Below, piece after piece: positions 23,723 through 29,761 of a DNA stretch of 64,000 bases. Every line of letters starts with the position of its first letter. Position 1 is the first letter of the stretch. This DNA is from CALBTQ01 sp036725605. Its GTDB lineage: Bacteria > Lernaellota > Lernaellaia > Lernaellales > Lernaellaceae. The translations under genes were made by a program, and so were the position numbers. Below the pieces are notes generated by a model. The model saw only the letters and a list, made by a program, of their open reading frames with translations, had not been told where the DNA came from and ran no database searches. Where the stretch lies: the NCBI GenBank assembly GCA_036725605.1, contig DAIMDW010000021.1, positions 51,128 through 115,127 on the forward strand, given 5' to 3'.

Positions 23723-24049
23723 ATGAGACAAATCAGTCTTGCCCGAGCCCTGAACATCCCGCAGCGATTTGCGGAGGAAATCTACCAGGATCTGGTCAAG
23801 GACAACAGCGGCGTCGAGCGTGAAATCTGGCGGAGCTTCTCCCGGATGAAACTTCAGCGGGAGATTTACCTGCGTCAATACTCCGGCCCACGCGGCGGAT
23901 ATGACAAGTGGATCGGTTTAATGCTGGAAGAAACCGTCAGGGACCTTATCGAAAAATTCATCACAGGCGAAGCGGTCCCCCGGGGTAACTGGGATCCCGA
24001 CGAGTGGGAACGTCGCCTGCGGCAGGAAGCCGAATGGAGGCATTCGTGA
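23723..24049 (+). CDS. Hypothetical protein, 108 aa
   Basis: ATG 23723 follows GAGGAGG directly after the primase stop. The basic, helical product (MRQISLARALNIPQRFAEEI, IWRSFSRMKLQREIYL, GYDKWIGLMLEETVRDLIEK) has no recognised domain. The left element has several different genes at this position, so this one is specific to the right copy. Its stop overlaps the next GTG start. Confidence 0.7.
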   Translation: MRQISLARALNIPQRFAEEIYQDLVKDNSGVEREIWRSFSRMKLQREIYLRQYSGPRGGYDKWIGLMLEETVRDLIEKFITGEAVPRGNWDPDEWERRLRQEAEWRHS

Positions 24050-24348
24050 TTTTGCCCTATCGCAAAGCGTCGGAAGTCTTACCGGAGGAATTGGTCGCGG
24101 AAATCCACAAATACTTTCGCGGCGGATGTCTCTATGTTGCACACCGGAAAAACGTGAACCGGATCAAGCGTGATTTGACGATCATCGCCATGCGTCGAGA
24201 AGGCCGAACCGTCACCGAAATCGCCGAATGGTTCCTGCTTTCAAGGCGTGCTGTACGTTACATCTTGCAAAAAGCCGCAGCGCGAAGCGCGGCTTCTCCG
24301 GAAAACATTGAAACCTCATCCTCCAATACCATAAGGAGTCACTCATGA
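24046..24348 (+). CDS. CD3324-family HTH protein (copy 2)
   Basis: GTG 24046 overlaps the upstream stop (GTGA) and is placed five bases after GGAGG; ATG 24034 would swallow that site. The product aligns with the 81-aa protein at 5536-5781: LPEELVAEIHKYFRGGCLYV, then an HTH (GRTVTEIAEWFLLSRRAVRY) and ILQKA. It has an extra 20-residue Ser/Asn-rich tail. It is probably a transcriptional regulator of the late or packaging region. Confidence 0.8.
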   Translation: MILPYRKASEVLPEELVAEIHKYFRGGCLYVAHRKNVNRIKRDLTIIAMRREGRTVTEIAEWFLLSRRAVRYILQKAAARSAASPENIETSSSNTIRSHS

Positions 24349-24905
24349 ACACCAATCAGAATTTGCCCGATGATCAGGACTACGTGAATAGTTTCGGTCG
24401 CCATGTCCCGCGATGTACCGCCCGTATGAAGAAAAACGGGCGGCGCTGCACGCTCCCGGCTGTGACGGGATATGAGGTCTGCCGGATGCACGGGGCCAAT
24501 TTGAAAAACAAAGGCGGAGGGCAGCCGGGCAACCTCAACGGGATGAAGCACGGCGCCTATGTGAAGCGTCTGCTCGATGACAGAGATCGGCAATTGTTCG
24601 ACGAAATGCTCGAGGCAATCCGCCGCGACTTCGAACTCAACAACTCGACAGACCAGCTTCAAGCTTCAATGGCATCGTTTTATTTCACGCGATGGATACG
24701 CGCCGTGGAGGGCAATGCCGATGCGGCCATCGCGCATTTCGACCTTTTGATGCGCAAGCAATTCGAGTCGCTGAAAGTCATGCGGGTCCAGCGCGATTCA
24801 ACCAGTGGTCCGCAGACAACGCCAGCGGAATGGGCGGTCGCGCTTCTGGAAAGCGTGTGTGGCGGCGCGTCCGGCAAGCCGTCCAAGGACAAGCCGAGGG
24901 ACTGA
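24345..24905 (+). CDS. Zinc-motif phage protein, small-terminase-like (copy 2)
   Basis: ATG 24345 overlaps the HTH stop and follows AAGGAG. The 186 residues align with 4779-5408: RCTARMKKNGRRCTLP, YEVCRMHGANLKNKGG, NLNGMKHGAYVKRLL, then STDQLQASMASFYFTRW and TTPAEWAVALL. The Cys/His cluster probably binds zinc. It converges with the recombinase of the right cassette exactly as in the left element. The packaging role is only suggested by the motif. Confidence 0.62.
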   Translation: MNTNQNLPDDQDYVNSFGRHVPRCTARMKKNGRRCTLPAVTGYEVCRMHGANLKNKGGGQPGNLNGMKHGAYVKRLLDDRDRQLFDEMLEAIRRDFELNNSTDQLQASMASFYFTRWIRAVEGNADAAIAHFDLLMRKQFESLKVMRVQRDSTSGPQTTPAEWAVALLESVCGGASGKPSKDKPRD

Positions 24906-25036
24906 TGCGCCGAAAACGCGAAAACAATCGCGTGGAAGTCGTCAGCAGCGGTCGCCGTAAGTCGGCGAAGTTGCGCGAGTCGGCCTTCGGCCAAATCGCA
25001 GATAAGACGTGTTCTGTGAGGCGCAAGCCGGGCGGC
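24906..25036. other. Convergent intergenic region of the right element
   Basis: The 131 bases between the two stops correspond to 4649-4778 of the left element and share short blocks with it in inverted orientation. They contain a GGCC-ttc-GGCC hairpin near 24984. This is the best place to look for the recombinase core site by comparing the two elements; nothing else is visible here. Confidence 0.3.
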
Positions 25037-25921
25037 TCAGATGCTTTCGAGTGCGTCCTCGAGGTCATCGTCGGTGATGTGGGCATAGACCTGGGTGGTG
25101 GTGACGCGGGAGTGGCCGAGTGCTTTGGCGACCAGCAGCAGATTCTTTGTGCGGCCATAGAGCAGCGTGGCGAAGGTGTGGCGCAGTCCGTGGACGGTGA
25201 TCTTGCCGTCGAGCTCGGCCCACGTGAGCCAGAGCCCCATTCGCTCCTGGACCTGGCGGGTGCTGATGCGCCGGTTGCGATTCGAGAGAAAGAGTGCGTC
25301 GGTCTCGGCCAGTATCTTACGGCGGCGCTGGATGTACTTGCGCAGGACGCCGCGAAGCTCGGTGTTCAAGAATCGCACCTGGGGCTTGCCGCCCTTGGTG
25401 CGCCTGATGCGCAGCTGCTTCTGGTCGAGGTGAACATCGCCAATGTCCAGACCGACCAGTTCCGCCAGGCGAATGCCGGTGCCGAGCAGGACGCGCAGCA
25501 TGACCAAGTCACGGTCGGCGGTCTCGCCTTTGCGCGCGGCGACCGCCTTGAGGAGTGCCTTCACTTCGGCGGGCGAGAGAAAAGACGGCGCTTCCCGGTC
25601 ATAGCGCTTGATCTTGATCCATGCTGCGGGATTGCGCCCGGCTATGCCCACGTTGGCCACGTAGCACCCGAAGCTGCGCAGGCAGGCTTTGATACGTCCC
25701 AGGCTCGCTTCGCCACGGGGGGCGCCCGTGTGCGTCGTGGTCACCGGCGTGGACAAAAGGAAACGCGCCAGCAGATCCGCGTTCAAGGTCGACGCCTCGA
25801 TGTCGCCCGCGAAGGCGAGCAGCAGGCTGAGGTCGCGGCCGTAGCAGCTGAGGGTGTGCGGGCTTTTTCCCTCAGCCTCTAACTGCGTGAGAAACTGGGA
25901 AATGGCAGTGGAAAGGTTCAT
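25037..25921 (-). CDS. Tyrosine recombinase, XerC/XerD-like integrase (copy 2)
   Basis: This protein has 294 residues, the same length as copy 1, with ATG 25921. The core-binding domain (AISQFLTQLEAEGKSPHT) is followed by the catalytic domain with R151, K176, H244, R247, H270 and Y279, all at the same numbers as in copy 1. It is intact and probably active. Divergence from copy 1 is spread over the whole sequence, so the two are old relatives and not a recent duplication. It ends the leftward right-hand cassette. Confidence 0.92.
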   Translation of the reverse strand: MNLSTAISQFLTQLEAEGKSPHTLSCYGRDLSLLLAFAGDIEASTLNADLLARFLLSTPVTTTHTGAPRGEASLGRIKACLRSFGCYVANVGIAGRNPAAWIKIKRYDREAPSFLSPAEVKALLKAVAARKGETADRDLVMLRVLLGTGIRLAELVGLDIGDVHLDQKQLRIRRTKGGKPQVRFLNTELRGVLRKYIQRRRKILAETDALFLSNRNRRISTRQVQERMGLWLTWAELDGKITVHGLRHTFATLLYGRTKNLLLVAKALGHSRVTTTQVYAHITDDDLEDALESI

Positions 25922-25924
25922 GGG

Positions 25925-26221
25925 CTACTCCTTCCCGGCCAGACCGAGCCGCCGGATGATTTCGGCCTTGTCCTCGGCGGGGAAGTCGATCCGGTCCTTG
26001 AGGTAGCTCCAGGCGCTTTCGTGAAGATTGCCGTCGGAGTCGAAGATCGCCTCGCGGATAAGCTCAACCGCCTTTTCAATCTCAGTCTCCCGGTTACAGT
26101 CGGCCCGTTCCAATTGCTCGATGGCGATGCTCAGTGCCTCGGCCTCGTCTTGGGCAAAGACGGTCTCGGCCGCCCGTTTTTGTTTCGCCTGCAGCACCTT
26201 GATGGCTTGCTTGAAGTTCAT
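25925..26221 (-). CDS. Small helical cassette protein, 98 aa (copy 2)
   Basis: ATG 26221 is supported by GGAGGA upstream and by the shared start MNFKQAIKVL with 3479-3760. The shared core includes ETEIEKAVELIREAIFDS and GNLHESAWSYLKDRIDFP. All-helical, function unknown. It lies three bases before the recombinase gene, as in copy 1. Confidence 0.75.
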   Translation of the reverse strand: MNFKQAIKVLQAKQKRAAETVFAQDEAEALSIAIEQLERADCNRETEIEKAVELIREAIFDSDGNLHESAWSYLKDRIDFPAEDKAEIIRRLGLAGKE

Positions 26222-26223
26222 GG

Positions 26224-26451
26224 TCAGTCCTCCTTCTTCAATGGCACCAGGTCCTCGCGGCGGGCGTCGCTGGTGACCCAGGAGAACCGCTGGTCCTGCT
26301 CGATCCAGGGCGCGACGTCCCACCAGCCCGTGGGGCGCTCGTTGTCGTCGAGGATCGGGGCGATCAGCTTCACTTTGAGTCCGGTCATGAAGGCGTGGTC
26401 GGTGCCCGTGTACCGGGCGATCATGCCGCGTTTAAGCCTGGGTTTCGTCAT
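26224..26451 (-). CDS. Small basic cassette protein, 75 aa (copy 2)
   Basis: ATG 26451 gives MTKPRLKRGMIARYTGTDHA, parallel to the protein at 2964-3179. The conserved blocks GLKVKLIAPI, GWWDVAPWIE and FSWVTSDARR are present, with a short insertion (DDNERPT) before GWW. The start lies inside the end of the upstream 56-aa gene. Function unknown. Confidence 0.75.
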   Translation of the reverse strand: MTKPRLKRGMIARYTGTDHAFMTGLKVKLIAPILDDNERPTGWWDVAPWIEQDQRFSWVTSDARREDLVPLKKED

Positions 26452-26602
26452 TGTCTTTCTCCTTGGCTTGAGTGTTCTGTTTTTCGAGAGCCGCCGCGAT
26501 CCGCTCCAGCGCCGCGTTGAGCCGGGCCAGTTCTCGGGCGATGGTCGGCAAAGTGTGGTCGTAGAAGGTTCGCCCCATGGCCGTCTGAAAAAATTCAGGC
26601 AT
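26432..26602 (-). CDS. Small helical cassette protein, 56 aa (copy 2)
   Basis: This gene reads MPEFFQTAMGRTFYDHTLPT and so on from ATG 26602, with AGGACGG upstream. It is the counterpart of 2789-2977, sharing GRTFYDHTLPTIA and the following amphipathic helix. It is short enough to be missed by automatic annotation. It ends 20 bases inside the next gene. Probably an adaptor-type peptide; function unknown. Confidence 0.72.
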   Translation of the reverse strand: MPEFFQTAMGRTFYDHTLPTIARELARLNAALERIAAALEKQNTQAKEKDNDETQA

Positions 26603-26617
26603 TCCGTCCTCCTTGGG

Positions 26618-26932
26618 TTACGCGGGTTTGCGGATAACCATGCCCTGGTCGTCGCACTCGACGACGCGGTAAGCCAGGCGGGTGCGGCCGCTGGCGGCGT
26701 GCTGCCACATGATGAGCCCCAGTTCATGGTCCACGATGGCTGTGCCGGGATGCCGCTCGTATTCGATGGAGTCTTCGACCTCAGCCTGGTAGTCGGCGGC
26801 GATGCCGAAAATTTCGAATTCGGCGAAGTGTCCGCACCCGATGACGTTGACATCACCCAGCGAGCGCAGCGCCTCTCCGAGCGTATTGAAGGTTTGCCTG
26901 CGGGCGGTTTGTGCGTTGTTGCTGCCTTCCAT
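26618..26932 (-). CDS. Hypothetical protein, 104 aa, right cassette only
   Basis: ATG 26932 follows AAAGGAGG. The product contains TFNTLGEALRSLGDVNVIGC, GHFAEFEIFGIAADYQAEV and GLIMWQHAASGRTRLAYRVV, which reads as an alpha/beta domain with a beta-rich C-terminal half. It has no counterpart in the left cassette, which has other genes specific to it. It is the first gene after the internal terminator and promoter motif. Confidence 0.68.
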   Translation of the reverse strand: MEGSNNAQTARRQTFNTLGEALRSLGDVNVIGCGHFAEFEIFGIAADYQAEVEDSIEYERHPGTAIVDHELGLIMWQHAASGRTRLAYRVVECDDQGMVIRKPA

Positions 26933-26981
26933 CGTGGCCTCCTTTCGGTTTTGGTTCTTCGTGCTCATGCGACGTACAGGG

Positions 26982-27006
26982 GCTTCGAAGCACATTAAAG
27001 TCAAGG
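26982..27006 (-). promoter_or_regulatory. Shared cassette promoter motif, copy D
   Basis: On the minus strand CCTTGACTT, ten bases, CGAAGC precedes the 104-aa gene by 50 bases and follows the internal terminator. It is equivalent to 2715-2739. The bases around the motif have diverged while the two blocks and their spacing are kept, which argues for a binding site. Confidence 0.5.
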
Positions 27007-27040
27007 TAAAACAACCACTTATGCGAAGTTTTCCGGCCCG

Positions 27041-27065
27041 AAGAGAAGCGCCCCGCAAAGGGCGC
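27041..27065 (-). terminator. Terminator inside the right cassette
   Basis: GCGCCC (27065-27060 on the minus strand) pairs with GGGCGC (27053-27048), followed by TTCTCTT. This is the same hairpin as 2656-2680. The T-tract is weaker than in the left copy. Confidence 0.65.
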
Positions 27066-27094
27066 TGGAGGTGGGAATTGGTCTGGGGCGGGCG

Positions 27095-27322
27095 TCAGGT
27101 GGTGGGCGTTTCCTCTCGAAAGCCTCGGAAGATTCCCTCGGCGTAGGTCTTGTGGTTGGCCTTGTCGGTCAGCCAGTAGGCGGCGTCGATGTGGCCAAGC
27201 TCCAGGGCGATGGCGGCGACGACCGGGCGATCCAGCATGTTGGTCCTTCCGCTTCGGCGCACGGCCTCGATGCCCTTGAGCACCTCGGGCGGGATGGCGA
27301 CTTTGGCGCTTTGGTCCGTCAT
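27095..27322 (-). CDS. DUF5049-like small protein (copy 2)
   Basis: ATG 27322 gives 75 residues: VAIPPEVLKGIEAVRRSGRT, NMLDRPVVAAIALELGHIDA, then KTYAEGIFRGF. This fits DUF5049, a phage-associated family without known function. It is the counterpart of 2405-2626 and the last gene of the first transcription block. Confidence 0.75.
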   Translation of the reverse strand: MTDQSAKVAIPPEVLKGIEAVRRSGRTNMLDRPVVAAIALELGHIDAAYWLTDKANHKTYAEGIFRGFREETPTT

Positions 27323-27325
27323 GGC

Positions 27326-27736
27326 TTACTCGGCGCTTTCGGCGGGTTCGGCCTCGGCGGTTTCCTTGACCCTGGCCAGTTCCTCCTTGGGCAGCGGCAC
27401 CTTGTCCGTCCATCCCTGGTCCTTGCAGTACACCAGCATTTGGCGGAACACGCGCTTGGTCTGAGCAATGGTGTGCGGGCTGCGCGGGCGCTCGGTGCGC
27501 GTTTCACCCTCTTTCTTGGGTTCGCGGATCAGCTTGTTGACCGCGTCGCTCTTGAAAAAGGCAGAGACGTGGACGGGCAGAATCTTGGCGATATCCTTGC
27601 CCTCGCCGAAGTGGGCGACGGCCAGGTCCAGGTGCCGTCCGTAGGTGATGACGGTGCGCTCGTTCTTGCCGAGTTCGGTCAGATGGGCGACGTACTTTTC
27701 GGCGGCTTCCTTGATCGTGGTGGTCTTTGTGGTCAT
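27326..27736 (-). CDS. Stand-alone integrase core-binding (SAM-like) domain protein (copy 2)
   Basis: ATG 27736 follows AAGGAG. The 136 residues parallel those at 1982-2401: TTTIKEAAEKYVAHLTELGK, NERTVITYGRHLDLAVAHFG, a KSDAVNKLIREPKKEGE linker and SPHTIAQTKRVFRQML. It is an integrase-type DNA-binding domain without catalytic part. Presence in both cassettes suggests a conserved working partnership with the recombinase. Confidence 0.75.
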   Translation of the reverse strand: MTTKTTTIKEAAEKYVAHLTELGKNERTVITYGRHLDLAVAHFGEGKDIAKILPVHVSAFFKSDAVNKLIREPKKEGETRTERPRSPHTIAQTKRVFRQMLVYCKDQGWTDKVPLPKEELARVKETAEAEPAESAE

Positions 27737-27754
27737 GAGTGGCTCCTTGTGGGT

Positions 27755-27964
27755 TTATGGTCTTTCGACCGGGTTGACTTCGCACAGGGTCCAGCCGTTG
27801 AACGACTGGCCGATCTCTTCGGGCTTCCAGTTGGCTCTCGCCTCGATCCGCGCCAGCGTTTCGTAGGCTTCGGCGATGCTGACGAAGGGGCGCATGCTCC
27901 GTTCGTTCAGCGTCTGGCCGAGGATCGCGCCGGTGTCGAGGTTGGTCAGGATGTAACGCGCCAT
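27755..27964 (-). CDS. Small conserved cassette protein, 69 aa (copy 2)
   Basis: ATG 27964 follows GAAAGGAG. It is the counterpart of 1538-1747, with the same ends and FVSIAEAYETLARIEA in the middle. It is the first gene of the right cassette, 44 bases after the shared promoter motif. Function unknown. Confidence 0.8.
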   Translation of the reverse strand: MARYILTNLDTGAILGQTLNERSMRPFVSIAEAYETLARIEARANWKPEEIGQSFNGWTLCEVNPVERP

Positions 27965-28007
27965 GTCTTTTCTCCTTTCGATTCAGCAGCTTACGACGTG
28001 TCACATC

Positions 28008-28032
28008 GCTTCGTGTGGCGGGCAAGTCAAGG
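28008..28032 (-). promoter_or_regulatory. Shared cassette promoter motif, copy B
   Basis: On the minus strand CCTTGACTT, ten bases, CGAAGC, then GATGTG. It matches copy A in both blocks and in the following GATGTG, and lies at almost the same distance from the homologous first gene. Confidence 0.5.
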
Positions 28033-28287
28033 GCTTTTTTCACCGGAAATCGAGACTCTACAGCCCGGCGGCCGGGGGCGCGGTCAAAGTAAACGGTGGA
28101 GTGGTGTAATGGTGATGATAGTGCAGAAGGAGCCATATCATTTCCTTCGTCAGAATTGCAGCCTTCAGAATGCTGAAAAACCAGATGGAACGTATCGGCC
28201 ATTTATGCAAAATGATCCGACAAGTTAAAAATATCGCTGAAAGCTGTGTTGCAAGTATCAACAACTTGAAATTCGGAGAAGCTGACA
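28033..28287. other. Intergenic region between the right cassette and the 423-aa gene
   Basis: This probably contains the right border of the right element. A CCCGG-cgg-CCGGG hairpin lies near 28074. No gene, clear promoter or terminator could be assigned to the remainder. The base composition becomes visibly more AT-rich after about 28110. Confidence 0.35.
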
Positions 28288-29559
28288 ATGGGGGTTACCC
28301 GAGAAAAGCTCTACAAGGAAGTCTGGGCCGAACCGATGATCACGGTCGCGGCCCGATACGAGGTTTCTTCCAGTTTTCTCGCCCGGGTTTGCACTCGGCT
28401 GAGAGTGCCACGACCCGAACGAGGATACTGGGCCAAGCTCAAAGTCGGGAAGGCACCGCCGCAACCAGCCCTACCGCCTGCCCAACCAGGTGACGAATTG
28501 GAATGGTCACGGGACGGTAATCCACAGAGATTGCCCCCGGCGCTGCCCCGTCCGCCTGCGTCCACTCGCCGAAAACGTCCATCACCCGCACCTGCCGAAC
28601 GATCTTCACATCACGCTCTCTGCACGGGTGTCCGTGAATTTTTTGAAGTCGACCGCGTTTCGGATGCTGGGCATCTCCGTCCGACCAAGCAACTCCTGGT
28701 CGATCTTTTCGTGACCAAGGAACTGCTCGCGCATGCGCTGGACACTGCGAGCCGCCTATTCTTTTTTCTGGAGGATCATCGGCATCGGGTTGTCATCGCT
28801 CCTCATGCCGAAGGCCTCCATCGTCCGAGACTTGACCCAAAGGAACCAATTGAAAAGGAGGAATCTTATTGGAAGACCTGGAGTCCATGCCGTCCGACCG
28901 TGACGTACATCGGCTCCGTCGCCATCGGGCTCACAGTCTATGAATTGAGCGAGAAGGTGGAGGCTCGATACCACAACGGGAACTATATCCGGCTGGATCA
29001 GTTGCCTCCCACGCGCCGAACATATCGTGCTCCCTCATACGAATGGACAACCAAGCATGAGTTCGCCACGGGCCGCCTCGCGGTGCGAGCCTTCTCACCA
29101 TATCCTGGAACATCATGGGAACAGTATTGGTGCGAGAAAACGCCAGGGACTTTGCCGGACCTCTTTGGAAAAATCGAACGGGGGCTCAGGCACGCGGCGC
29201 CTATCATTGCCAAAATGGTGGAAGTACAGCGCCGGAAGGAAGAGGAAGCTCAACAACGGTGGGAGGAACAGCATCGGGAATGGGAGCGCCAGGAAGCGGT
29301 ACGGCGGCAGCAAGCGGAAGAAAGGCGCCGCCAGGAGGCGTACAGAACAAGCCAAGATCAACTCCTGAAACTGGCCGAGACCTGGGCGCGGGCCTGCCGT
29401 CTTGAAAGTTTCTTTGAGAGATTGACCGTCGAGGCGGCGAATCTCGACGAAAATGAACGGGAGATCATCACGATCCGCCTGGAACGCGCACGCAATATGC
29501 TCGGTGGAACATCAGCGCTTTCTCACTTCCGCACATGGAAGTTGCCGGAGGAAAGCTAA
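28288..29559 (+). CDS. Conserved hypothetical protein with N-terminal HTH, 423 aa
   Basis: ATG 28288 follows GGAGAAG. Residues 1-55 form a DNA-binding-like unit (EKLYKEVWAEPMITVAARYE, FLARVCTRLRVPRPERGYWA) ending in a Lys/Gly turn. A Pro-rich linker follows to about residue 110. The middle is alpha/beta (LFFFLEDHRHRVVIAPHAEG). Residues 310-355 are a long charged coiled coil (RRKEEEAQQRWEEQHREWER). I know this layout only as an unnamed family in accessory regions. It may be a regulator or a defence-associated protein. Confidence 0.75.
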   Translation: MGVTREKLYKEVWAEPMITVAARYEVSSSFLARVCTRLRVPRPERGYWAKLKVGKAPPQPALPPAQPGDELEWSRDGNPQRLPPALPRPPASTRRKRPSPAPAERSSHHALCTGVREFFEVDRVSDAGHLRPTKQLLVDLFVTKELLAHALDTASRLFFFLEDHRHRVVIAPHAEGLHRPRLDPKEPIEKEESYWKTWSPCRPTVTYIGSVAIGLTVYELSEKVEARYHNGNYIRLDQLPPTRRTYRAPSYEWTTKHEFATGRLAVRAFSPYPGTSWEQYWCEKTPGTLPDLFGKIERGLRHAAPIIAKMVEVQRRKEEEAQQRWEEQHREWERQEAVRRQQAEERRRQEAYRTSQDQLLKLAETWARACRLESFFERLTVEAANLDENEREIITIRLERARNMLGGTSALSHFRTWKLPEES

Positions 29560-29761
29560 AATACGATAAATTGTGACTTGGCCGCAGCGTCTTCGGTTGC
29601 AAACAGGGTTTCGATATTATCCTGCGAAACACAGAGGAATCCGGTGATCGCCTGGACTCGTCGTAGCAATCGACGGTCACCTCCTCGATCATCTCCTCAA
29701 ACCGCTTCGTCGAAATCTTTGGGTTTTTTCTCTTAGTCTGTTTAATGGTCGTTTTCGGCAT
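29556..29761 (-). pseudogene. Frameshifted small gene of the IEE(A/V)TVDCYDE family
   Basis: The minus strand reads MPKTTIKQTKRKNPKISTKR and then FEEMIEEVTVDCYDES, which is the start of a common family of about 100-110-residue acidic small proteins that continues with an ITGF-type motif. Here the next bases, read one frame over, give QAITGFLCVSQDNIETLF and end at a stop at 29556. One base has therefore been gained or lost near 29657, and the C-terminal half is degraded. ATG 29761 overlaps the stop of the TOTE helicase gene. Confidence 0.5.

Larger units (their letters stand above)
20172..28032. mobile_element. Right phage-like element, inverted and shortened relative of the left one
   Basis: The order primase-helicase, CD3324 HTH, small-terminase-like protein, convergent cassette ending in a tyrosine recombinase is the same as in the left element but on the opposite strands. 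The recombination genes, RecD2, the DUF4406 and glycyl-radical genes are missing. The recombinase is intact. This could be a satellite or a decayed prophage. Confidence 0.55.

Noticed and set aside
24692..25882. Rightward open frame of about 396 codons opposite recombinase copy 2
   Set aside because: Antisense shadow of an intact recombinase; no motif and no ribosome-binding site.
1470..28032. The two elements as an assembly duplication
   Set aside because: Protein divergence is spread throughout, gene contents differ and the linker repeats differ, so they are distinct elements.
27071..28228. Rightward open frame of about 385 codons opposite the right cassette
   Set aside because: Covers four conserved small genes on the other strand and the cassette promoter; composition typical of a shadow.
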